NCBI RefSeq assembly: GCF_011386835.1
Contig: NC_088804.1
Location: 36,257,549-36,321,548 of the forward strand
Direction: 5' to 3'
DNA from: Chrysemys picta bellii
Lineage: Eukaryota; Chordata; Testudines; Emydidae
DNA length: 64,000 nucleotides
Shown: positions 23,270 through 32,836 of the stretch, one piece after another
How positions within the stretch are numbered: the stretch's first letter is position 1
Layout: every line of letters begins with the position of its first letter
The notes under the pieces: generated by a model
Database searches by the model: none
Told to the model about the DNA's origin: nothing
The model's input: only the letters and a program-made list of their open reading frames with translations
Translations under genes and position numbers: made by a program

Positions 23270-26091
23270 CTAATAGCCATTGATGGACCTATCTTCCATG
23301 AATCTATCTAACTCCCTTTTGAACCCCATTATAGTATTGGCCTTGACAACACCCTCTAGCAAGGCGTTCCAGAGGTTGACAGTGCATTGCGTGAAAAAAT
23401 ATTTTCTTGTGTTTGTTTTCAACCTGCTACCTATTAATTTCATTTGGTGGCCCCTTGTTCTTGTATTATGAGAAGGAGTAAATAACACTTCCTTATTTAC
23501 TTTCTCCACACCACTCATGATTTTATAGACCTCTATCATATCCCCCCTTAGTCGCCTCTTTTCCAAGCTGAAAAGTCCCAGCCTTATTAACCTCTCCTCA
23601 TACGGAAGCTTTTCTATACCCCTAATCATTTTTGTTGCCCTTTTCTGAACCTTTTCCAATTCCAATATATCTTTTTTGAGATGGGGCAACCACATCTGCA
23701 TGCAGTATTCAAGGTGTGGGCGTACCAGGGATTTATATAGAGGCAATATGATATTTTCTGTCTTATTATCTATCTCTTTCTTGATGATTCCCAACATTCT
23801 GTTCGCTTTTTTGACTACCGCTGCACATTGAGTAGATGATTTCAGAGAACTATCCACAATGACTCCAAGATCTCTTTCTTGAGTGGTAACAGCTAAGTTA
23901 GACCCCATCATTGTATATGTATAATTAGGTTATGTTTTCCAATTTGCATTACTTTGCATTTATCAACATTAAATTTCATCTGCCATTTAGTTGCCCAATT
24001 ACCCAGTTTTGTGAAATCCTTTTGTAGCTCTTCGCAATCTGCCTGGGACTTAACTATCTTGAGTAGTTTTGTATCATCTGCAAATTTTGCCACCTCACTG
24101 TTTACCCCTTTTTCCAGATCGTTTATGAATATGTTAAATAGGACTGGGCCCAGTACAGATCCCTGGGGGACACCACTATTTACCTCTCTCCATTCTGAAA
24201 ACTGACCATTTATTCCTATCCTTTGTTTCCTACCTTTTAACCAGTTACTAATCCATGAGAGAACCTTCCCTCTTATCCCATGAATGCTATTTTGCTTAAG
24301 AGCCTTTGGTGAGGGACCTTGTCAAAGGCTTTCTGAAAAATCTAAATACACTATATCCACTGGATCTCCTTTGTCCGCATGCTTGTTGACCCCCTCAAAG
24401 AGTTCTAGTAGATTGGTGAGGCATGATTTCCCTTTACAAAAACCATGTTGACTATTTCCCAACAAATTATGTTCATCTATGTGTCTGACAATTTTGTTCT
24501 TTACGATAGTTTCAACCAATTTGCCCAGTACTGAAGTGAGGCTTACTGGCCTGTAGTTGCCAGGGTCACCTCTGGAGCCCTTTTTAAAAATTGGTGTCAC
24601 ATTAGCTATCCTCCAGTCATTTGGTACAGAAGCTGGTTTAAATGATAGGTTACAGATGACAGTTAGTAGTCCTGCAATTTCACATTTGAGTTCCTTCAGA
24701 ACTCTTGGGTGAATACCATCAGGTCCTGGAGACTTATTACTGTTTAGCTTATCAATTTGTTCCAAAACCTCCTCTAATGACACCTCAATTTGGGACAGTT
24801 CCTCAGATCTGTCACCCAAAAAGAATGGCTCAAGTTTGAGAATCTCCCTCACATCCTCAACAGTGAAGACCAAGGCAAAGAATTCATTTGGTTTCTCCGC
24901 AATGGTCTTATCATCTTTGAGTGCTCCTTTAGCATCTCCATTGTCCAGTGGCCCCACTGGTTGTTTAGCAGGCTTCTGCTTCTGATGTATTAAAAAAAAA
25001 TTGCTATTACTTTTGGAGTCTTTGGCTAGCTGTTCTTCAAATTCTTTTTTGATCTTTCTAATTATATTTTTACATTTCATTTGCCAGAGTTTATGCTCTT
25101 TTCTATTTTCCTCATTAGGATTTATCTTCCACTTTATAAAGGATGCCTTTTTGCCTCTCACTGCTTCTTTTACTTTGTTTTTTAACCACAGTGGCTCTTT
25201 TTTGGTTCTCCTACTATGTTTTTTAAATTGGGGTATACATTTAAATTGAGCCTCTGTTATGGTGTCTTTAAAAAGTTTCCACACAGCTTGCAGGGTTTTT
25301 ACTTTTGATACTGTACCTTTTAATTTCTGTTTCACTAACCTCCTCATTTTTGTGTAGTTCCCCTTTCTGAAATTAAATGCTACAGTGTTGGGCCACTGTG
25401 GAGTTTTCCCCACCCCAGGGATGTTAAATTTTATTATATTATGATTAGTATTACCAAGCGGTCCAGCTATATTCACCTCTTGGATCTGATCCTGTGCTCC
25501 ACTTAGGACTAAATCAAGAATTGCCTCTCCTCTTGTGGGTTCCAGGACCAGCTGCTCAAAGAAGCAGCCATTTAAGGTGTCAAGAAACTTTATCTCAGCA
25601 TCCCTTCCTGAGGTGATATGTACCCAGTCAATATGGGGATAGTTGAAATCCCCCATTATTATTTTTGAGTATTTTATTTTAATAGCCTCTCTAATCTCCC
25701 TGAGCATTTCAGAGTCACTAACATCATCCTAGTCAGGTGGTCTGTAATATAGACCTACTGCTATATTCTTATTTTTCAAGCATGAAATTACTATCCATAG
25801 AGATTCTGTAGTACAATTTAGATTATTTAAGATTTGTACTTCATTTGATTCTATGCTTTCTTTCACATATAGTGCCACTCCCCAACCAACACGACCTGTT
25901 CTGTCCTTCCGATATATTTTGTACCCTGGTATTACTGTGTCCCATTGATTATCCTCATTCCACCAGGTTTCTGTGATGCCTATTATATCAATATCCTCAT
26001 TTAATACTAGGCACTCTAGTTCACCCATCTTATTATTTAGACTTCTAGCATTGTTACATAAGCATTTAAAAAACTTGTCATTTTTGGCTGT
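23270..26091 (-). pseudogene. CR1 ORF2: APE endonuclease and reverse transcriptase, disabled
   Basis: The N-terminal apurinic-type endonuclease is clear: NNARSLNNK, the catalytic-glutamate motif ITETWW, GLYYRPPD and MGDFNYPHIDW. The usual SDH motif reads TNH (GNTNHNI), so the catalytic Asp is replaced. A TAG stop at 25729-25731 splits the domain. Reverse transcriptase follows with KSPGPDGIHP, the first catalytic Asp in VYLDF (about 24340), SGVPQGSVLGP and the FADD box (about 24073-24084). Frame changes occur near 24330 (after YLDFS), near 24285, and near 23910. The C-terminal part ([27 protein letters not shown]) is open to the stop at 23270. It would nick target DNA and copy the LINE RNA, but this copy cannot make the whole protein. 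Confidence 0.92.
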
Positions 26092-27134
26092 CCCCTATTG
26101 CATGATGTAATTGAATGGGACTTTTTTTCATTTGACTGTTTCTCATCAGATCCTCCCTGTATTTTATCATTTTCCATCCTCTCCTCCTTATTAGGACATA
26201 GGGAATCACCATTTATAGATTCTCCCCTAAGGAATGACCAAACCACATGCTCCTCCACACCCATCAGCTCTCCCCCAGCCCTTAGTTTAAAAACTGTTCT
26301 ACAACATTTTTTAATGTTAAGCGCCAGCAATCTGGTTCTGTTTTGGTTTAGGTGGAGCCCATCCTTCCTGTATAGGCTTCCCCTCTCCCAAAAGCTTCCC
26401 CGGTTCCTAATAAATCTAAATGCCTCCTCCCTACACCATCATCTCATCCACGCATTGAGACCCTGCAGTTCTGCCTGTCTAACTGGCCCTGCGCGTGGAA
26501 CTGGGAGCATTTCAGAAAATGCTACCATGGAGGTCCTGGATTTCAATCTCTGACCTAGCAGCCTACATTTGGCCTCCAGGACCTCTCTCCTATCCTTCCC
26601 CATGTCGTTGGTACCTACATGTACCATGACCACCAGCTCCTCCCCAGCACTACACATAAACCTATCTAGATGTCTCGAGAGATCCGCAACCTTCACACCA
26701 GGCAGACGAGTCACCATGCGGTTCTCCCAGTCATCGTAAACCCAGCTCTCTATGTTTCTAATGATCGAATTGCCCATTACTAATACCTATCTCTTCCTAA
26801 TAACTGGAGTTGCGTCTCCCGGAGAAGTATCCTCAGTGCGACAGGATACCACACCATCTGGGAGGAGGGTCCCAACTATGGGATCGTTTCCCTCTGCTCC
26901 AGTTAGATATTCTCCTTCCCTGAGGCCTTCATCCTCCTCAACAGCACAGAGGCTGTCAGACTGGGGGTGGGACCGTTCTACTGTGTCCCGGAAAGTCTCA
27001 TCTATGTACCTCTCTGTCTCTCTTAGTTCCTCCAGGTCAGCCACCCTGGTCTCCAAAGTCTGTACACGGTCTCTGAGGGCCAGGAGCTCCTTGCATCGAA
27101 TGCATACATACACACCAGCCCATACATGCTGCAT
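26037..27134 (-). pseudogene. CR1 ORF1: Cys motif, coiled coil and SGNH-esterase, disabled
   Basis: The frame starts at 27134 with a CxxC pair (VCIRCKE), then a leucine-rich coiled coil (LLALRDRVQTLETRVADLEE) and an acidic linker. A TAG at 26787-26789 interrupts it just before the esterase. SGNH blocks are visible: GNSIIRNI (normally GDS, so Asp to Asn beside the nucleophile Ser), VHVGTNDMG (block III) and RKDGLHLN (block V Asp and His). A TGA at 26439-26441 lies between blocks III and V, where an Arg CGA codon is likely ancestral. All else is in one frame. CR1 ORF1 proteins bind RNA and carry an esterase of unclear role. Its end overlaps the start of ORF2. Confidence 0.88.
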
Positions 27135-27690
27135 TAGGTGTAATAAACTGGGTAGCTTCCACTCTGTTGCTGGACTGCTGCTTGCATTCTCTTTTTACTC
27201 CTGAAGCTTGTTCCCCTGTTGGTGCTTTGTTTTTATCAAGTGGTGTTTTAACCTTTAAGTGCAAAGAATGTTAGGTGTATCTAGAGCCTGGTCACACTCC
27301 CCCTGTAAACTCCCTTGCCAAACTCCCCTGTTAGCCGCTCCCGGTTGCTAGCTCCTCTGGTTGTGTAGGAGCATGCTTTTTAAAGCCCTGCTCTGCCTGA
27401 GTAACCCTTCCCCCTGGTTAAGGGTTGATTGGATGCCTCGTCAAGAAGCTCCTAGCTCTCAGCCTCGCCTAGCAGGCTGCTAGGCTCAGCACACACATGG
27501 TCAGCACCTGGTCCCCCAAACAAACAGACCACACGGTATAGTTCAGTCAAGCAGCAAGCACACCACAAACACTACAGACAACAAATTTACCCCAAGGGTC
27601 CCACACTCGCTCTTCCTTCACCTGGAGAAGTCCCTTGCCAAACTCCCCCGTTAGCTGCTCCTGTTCGCTAGCAACTGATAGAGCCCCAGG
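27135..27690 (-). promoter_or_regulatory. CR1 5' UTR with a 320-bp spaced repeat
   Basis: The sequence tcccttgccaaactcccc occurs at 27311 and again at 27631, exactly 320 bp apart, and each copy is followed by a matching gttagc-gctcc block. Duplicated 5' UTR units are common in LINEs, where they carry the internal pol II promoter. The promoter role is inference. The outer 5' end is placed where similarity between units stops. Confidence 0.55.
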
Positions 27691-29569
27691 ACATGTGATG
27701 TTTGACTTCAGAAATATTAGGACACAACACAGAGTCTGCCAGACACACAGCACCTTCATCAACAAAGGCAGGACGCATTAAGGTTCCAAGAAAATACGGT
27801 ATTGACTGGGGCTTGTTTGTGGAGGAAATTGCAGGATATGAGATGCCTGGAAATGATCAGGGAGACAAAATGTTATCCAGGATTTCTGAACCACTAAACA
27901 TCTCAGTGTCTCCATCTGTGTCCCCCCATCCCACAGATCCCCTGTTCCTGGAGCATCTATGAACAAACCGAGCTGTGCTTGGAACAGACCTTTTGCTTAG
28001 CTCCTTCTGAATCCTCTCTATTTAGTCCCAAATAAGAATGATTTATTGCTTTCCAGTTGCTCAGGAATGAGTGTCAATTACACTTTCTTTAATAAAAGGA
28101 TTTCTTAGAGGATGAATCCAGGCCTCATTTTTATTTAAGTGATATAATAACGACCTTTTAAAATGCTTATTACTTTATAGATTTTCTTTCTCTGCCATTG
28201 ACTCTCTCAACACCACACAATATATTTTAGTCCTTGGCAAAGACTTAAATATTCTAAGCTAGTAGTGTTTGTCTATTTTATTAATGCACATGCCAAGATC
28301 CAAGATAGCCAGCAAGGGGCCAGATGCTGCTACTTTTACTCCTCTTTATTTAACGGCTCGGTGAGCGCCAGTGATTTCTGTTGGGCTGTCCGAAGAGTAA
28401 GGCACAACTCCTCATGAGTATGAGTGGCAGCAATGAACAAGACTATGCAGACTAGACTGACTGATGACGTGACTGAGAGAGAAAAGGCTGCTCGACACTT
28501 GCTGAAAGGTAACGGCATCAGAAAAGGGTTATCGTGTTTGCTGCCCTAGTACTCCCTGACCTTATGGGATAGTCAAATTAGTTACACTGTTTCATTACTC
28601 TGTCCTCTAAAGCACCACCACGTTCATTAAAGATGGCACAGCATCAGGTTCTGCCAAAAGCTATTCAGTGAGACCAAATCAGGCATGCTATCTTCAGTCC
28701 CTCCAGGTGGAGCTGGCTTTCTGCTCACTGCGGCAAGCAAGAGCGTAGGAACATCTCCCCACAAACCATAAGCTTCCACAATTTCCATGCCACCAAGCAT
28801 GCTGGTTGGCACCGTCCCACATTCGCTTTTATTGTGGTCAGATTTATGGCATCGTTCTTTCAGCCCCTTCAAGAGCTTGCCATTCACTGCTTAAAAATGT
28901 ACCGCTCAAGGTTAATTTGGATTGCTCTGGAAGAGGTACGTCACCTGCAGACATTCTGAGAGGCAGGAAACATTATTCAAAGCTAGCCTTGCAAAACACA
29001 CTTTGATTCTTAAATGACACCTTGAAAAACACTGTGATACAGAAACAAGAGCAGCTTCTTCATATTGACTGCCGTGCGCACAATTTTATTATCAAATGTA
29101 GCCTAGATTGTGCTCAGGGAAAACAAAAGACAATAAACCCCACAAGCCTTTGATGGCAGCTGCGCTGCTTTCTACCATATTTTGAGTGTGATTTTAATGG
29201 CAACGGCTGGTGTTATTAAATTATTTTGAAGAAGACGAGTGCATGATAAAATGAGGAGCAATTAAACCTCAAGCAGTGGGATGCTGTCAGTGATAAACTA
29301 TTGTCTAGTGGCACATACCTGACTCAACATTACCTCAACCTCCGTCTGCTTTTCTATCTTAGCAGGATTTGAAGCTATAAAAGTCAACTGCTTTGACTAA
29401 GCATGACAAGAAAAGGCATTTTTACAATCTATTTGGGGGTAAGAGTACAAATGCCTCGTCTGTGATCTGCCTTCAGCCATTATGCTAGAAAAATAAGAAC
29501 GTGATGCATTTTGACATATAATCATCAATTCCAATGCAAATGTGTCAGACAAAATAAATCATTAATCAT
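27691..29569. other. Unassigned sequence
   Basis: No gene or repeat recognised over about 1.9 kb. Confidence 0.45.
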
Positions 29570-29593
29570 AAATAATAATAATAATAATAATAA
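29570..29593 (+). repeat. (AAT)n microsatellite
   Basis: Eight or so uninterrupted AAT units in A/T-rich DNA. Confidence 0.95.
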
Positions 29594-29854
29594 AATTTAA
29601 GATATTTGGTCATTGCTGATTTTAGAGATTGTCATTATATATTTTTTCTTATATTTCAAATCATTTAGAAATTTTGTCAAACCACTACTGAAAGTCTAAA
29701 GAAATCAAATACAGAAGCTTTTCAGATATATTACAGGTCTGAATTAAATACTTAACCAACCCCAGAGTGACTAGTTCCAGAGATCTCAGAACAGCAGGTG
29801 ATATATTACAAGGTACAACACCCAGGCACAATGGCATGAGTTAAGAGCAAACTT

Positions 29855-30045
29855 GGGGGGGAGGGATAGCTCAGTGGTTTGAGCACTGGCCTGCTAAACC
29901 CAGGGTTGTGAGTTCAATCCTTGAGGGGGCCACTTGGGAACCTGGGGCAAAATCAGTACTTGGTTCTGCTAGTGAAGGCAGGGGGCTGGACTCAATGACC
30001 TTTCAAGGTCCCTTCCAGTTCTAGGAGATGGGATATCTCCATTAA
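29855..30045 (+). mobile_element. tRNA-derived SINE with non-octamer tail
   Basis: The pol III head has an A box (tagctcagtggtttgag, from 29867) and a B box (gagttcaatcc, 29910-29920). The body is ggggctggactcaatgacc and tcccttccagttctagg, ending gatatctccatta rather than the CR1 octamer. It shares its head almost base for base with the SINE at 40922-41110. It is a retroposed pol III transcript, not a functional tRNA: the cloverleaf is not preserved after the B box. Confidence 0.88.
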
Positions 30046-30334
30046 TTTCAAAATAATTTCAAAATAATAAGAACCTTCATCTATTTTTACTCTCAACCTG
30101 AACCTCTTTGACTTTTTTTTTCCTTCTAGTTTCTGTCCAGGGATGGAACTGTTGTGGCTGGATTACCATACGAGAGAGTCTTCTAACAACATTTCCAGCT
30201 GGGGCCAGATATGGACTTTGACTTGTAACTCATGAGAAAACCTGCATGTGTGATCCTTAGCAGATGAGGATTGGAGAAGCATCTTTTCAAGTAACTTTGT
30301 CTTCACCCACAACCATTTCAGATCTGAGTACAAC

Positions 30335-31320
30335 TTGACCCGCAGGAAGGAGGCCCTTGAAGAATTCCACCTGGATTTCAACAATTTCCACCCCACCATC
30401 AACCTCAGCCTGGACCAGTCCACACAAGAGATCCACTTCCTGGACATTACAATGCAAATAAGTGATGGTCACATAAACACCACCCTATACCGGAAACCTA
30501 CTGACCACTATTCTTACCGAACCATCCAGGAGACATCACATGATCCATTGTCTACAGCCAAGGCCTAAGATTCAACCGCATTTGCTCCAATCCCTCAGGG
30601 ACAAACACCTAAAAGATTTTTATCAAGCATTCTTAAAACTACAATACTCACCTGGGGAAGTGAGGAAACAGATTGACAGAGCGAGACGGGTACCCAAAAG
30701 TCACCTACTACAGGACAGGCCCAACAAGGGAAATAACAGAATACCACTGGTCCCAGTTAAAACCTCTCCAGCACATCATCAACGATCTACATCCTATCCT
30801 GGAAAACGATCCCTCTCTCACAGACCTTGGGGGGCAGGCCAGTCCTCGCTTACAGATAGCACCCCAACCTGATGAAAATACTCACTAGCAACTACACACC
30901 ACACCACAGAAACACTAACCCAGGAACCAATCCCTGTAACAAACCCTGTTGCCTACTCTGTCCCCATATCAACTCTAGTGACACCATCATAGGACCCAAC
31001 CACATCAGCTACCCCATCAGGTCAGCCACACCATCAGGGGCACATTCATCTGCACATCTACTAATGTGATATATGCCATCATGTGCTAGCAATGCTCCTC
31101 TGCCATGTACATTGGCCAAACTGGACAGTCTCTACGTCAAAGAATAAATGGACACAAATCAGACATCAGGAATGGTAACATACAAAAGCCAGAAGGAGAA
31201 CACTTCAATCTCCCTGGACATTCAATAACAGATTTAGAAGTAGCCCTACTTCAACAACAAAAACTTCAAAAACAGACTTCAAAGAGAAACTGCAGAGCTA
31301 CAATTCATTTGAAAACTTAA
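30335..31320 (+). pseudogene. Penelope-like protein remnant: RT C-terminus, Cys linker and GIY-YIG endonuclease
   Basis: The first part reads EALEEFHLDFNNFHPTINL and HFLDITMQI, ending in TTLYRKPTDHYSY, the thumb side of the reverse transcriptase. The YxDD active-site block is not present upstream. The middle (KQIDRARRVPKSHLLQD) is the connector. A Cys-rich knuckle PCNKPCCLLCPHI follows. The endonuclease is split as VIYAIMC, a stop codon (TAG), QCSSAMYIGQTGQSLRQRI and NGHKSDIRNG, giving the GIY and YIG strands and the conserved Arg. At least three frame changes separate these blocks, so the copy is dead. Endonuclease and RT together would nick DNA and prime copying. Confidence 0.85.
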
Positions 31321-31545
31321 CATCATTGATTTGGGCTTGAATAGGGACTGGGAGTGGCTGGCTGACTACAAAAGCAATTTTCCCTCTCTTGGTATTGACA
31401 CCTCCTCATTAATTATTGGGAGTGGACCACATCCATCCTGACTGAACTGGCCTTGTTATCACTGGTTCTCCACTTGTAAAGTAACTCCTTCCTCTTCATT
31501 TCCCCGTGTATCTATGCCTGTATCTGTAATTTTCACTCCATGTAT

Positions 31546-31584
31546 CTGTAGAAGTGGGTTTTTACCCATGAAAGCTTATGCCCA
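31546..31584 (+). ncRNA. Decayed hammerhead-ribozyme-like motif in the Penelope 3' end
   Basis: The order of parts fits a hammerhead core: ctgtaga (31546-31552; consensus CUGAUGA), a 6-bp stem II (gtgggt pairing with acccat, 31554-31559 and 31564-31569), gaaa (31570-31573), then a 2-bp stem III gc-ttat-gc. Penelope-like elements are known to carry hammerhead motifs. Here two core bases are changed, the cleavage-site UH is lost (cc), and stem I is not convincing, so activity is not expected. Confidence 0.4.
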
Positions 31585-31645
31585 AATAAATCTGTTAGTC
31601 TTTAAGGTGCCACCGGACTCCTCATCTTTTCGGTGCTTATGTAAA

Positions 31646-32486
31646 TTGAACCCAACCTCCAGATATATTGAAATTCTTGTTAGAGTTGTTTAATAAATGC
31701 ACAGCACCCAAAGTGAGGTAAAGAAATAGACACCATTATCCCTTGTGCTGAAGAGCTTACTTCTAAGGTCATGATCCTGATCAGGGATCTGCTAATCTGG
31801 CCCCGTGCCCAGACTCCATTCTAACACATTCCAATGCAAGATCAAGGCTGAACTGTAATGCTGATGCAATGAGTGAAAGCAACAACCAATGGGGAGATGG
31901 GGGAAGGGAACATCATAATGCCACACAGGTTTGTTATATGCTCTGCTTAATAGTACAGCTATAAGTGGGATGTTCGAAAGCATTCAGCTTTCGCCTAACT
32001 CTGTTCCCACTGAAGTCCGTGGAAAAACACCCATTCCCTGCTGAGCAGTTTTGAAAAACCCCACACCCTGGGTGAAATCCTGTCTCTATCCAAAGCAATG
32101 GGAGTTTTGCCATTGACTTCAATGGAACCAGAATTTCACCCTAAGTGTTTATAAATATGCAGCTTTACCTATCTCTGTGTAACTCTGGATTTCTTTGCTA
32201 GCCCCTTAGAACTCTAACATTTTTTTAATTTAATTCTACAACAATTTTGAACACATACTGTTTAAGGGCTGTAATTTTATTCCGACAGACTGCTTGTTAA
32301 CACCCAGGTGTACTGAACTATGATGATCATCCTACTTTTGTGATCTTTGGATTGGCAGCTTAGATCAACCCTCCAATTAAATATAATTTGGGAACAAGCC
32401 ACCATTCAAAACAACCGTAGGCTGATTAAGAAATTAATTATTTGACAGATGTGAGTGAAATCCTAGAATAAGCTCAGATATGCAGT
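31646..32486. other. Unassigned sequence with one short palindromic repeat
   Basis: Nothing recognised other than the small palindrome at 32070-32142. Confidence 0.45.
32070..32142. repeat. Short palindromic repeat ('gacttcaatgg' family)
   Basis: Ends ggtgaaatcctg and, inverted, ggtgaaattctgg. The core is agcaatgggagttttgcc then attgacttcaatgg. Similar cores occur at 15.55, 39.56, 48.72, 53.62 and 60.41 kb. Confidence 0.6.
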
Positions 32487-32494
32487 CTATAGAG

Positions 32495-32828
32495 CAGGGG
32501 TCGGCAACGTTTGGCACGTGGCTCGCCAGGGTAAGCACCCTAGCGGGCCGGGCCAGTTTATTTACCTGCTGACACGGCAGGTTCGGCCGATCGCAGCCCC
32601 CACTTGCCGCAGTTCGCCATCCCGGGCCAATGGGGGCGGCGGGAAGTGGCGTGGGCGAGGGATGAGCTGGCCGCGGCTTCCCGCCGCCCCCATTGGCCCG
32701 GGACGGCGAACCGCAGCCAGTGGAGGCTGCGATCGGCCGAACCTGTCACGTCAGCAGGTAAATAAACTGGCCCGGCCCGCCAGGGTGCTTACCCTGGCAA
32801 GCCGCGTGCCAAATGTTGCCGACCCCTG
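32495..32828 (+). mobile_element. Palindromic hAT element, family P, copy 2
   Basis: 334 bp with caggggtcggcaacgtttgg ends and the perfect 8-bp duplication ctatagag (32487-32494, 32829-32836). The central asymmetric block has the same orientation as copy 1. Very similar to copies 1 and 4, with differences mainly at CpG sites. No protein coding. Confidence 0.92.
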
Positions 32829-32836
32829 CTATAGAG

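Larger units (their letters stand above)
23082..27690 (-). mobile_element. Near full-length CR1 LINE retrotransposon
   Basis: Read on the minus strand, the element runs 5' UTR (27135-27690), ORF1 (27134-26037), ORF2 (about 26091-23270), then a 3' UTR ending near 23082 in ccattcttatgtt. CR1 elements are about 4.5 kb when complete, and this copy is about 4.6 kb. Both ORFs are damaged only lightly: ORF1 by two stops, ORF2 by one stop and about three frameshifts. It is therefore younger than the other CR1 fragments here. The 5' boundary is approximate, and I did not find a target duplication, which CR1 often lacks. Confidence 0.9.
30280..31645 (+). mobile_element. 5'-truncated Penelope-like retroelement
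   Basis: Decayed coding sequence (30335-31320) is followed by a 3' region ending cttatgcccaaataaatctg and gtctttaaggtgccacc. Penelope-like elements pair a telomerase-like reverse transcriptase with a GIY-YIG endonuclease, and both parts are represented. A short stretch before it (tttgtcttcacccacaacca) also looks element-derived and joins abruptly to the 30335 frame, suggesting an internal deletion. The 5' limit is approximate. Confidence 0.85.

Noticed and set aside
23270..26091. Host gene coding for a reverse-transcriptase-like protein
   Set aside because: The frame belongs to a CR1 LINE with 3' and 5' UTRs and has disabling stops and frameshifts.
29867..29920. Possible tRNA gene
   Set aside because: A and B boxes are present, but the cloverleaf is not kept and the head runs into a LINE-like tail; it is a SINE. 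The same holds at 40922.
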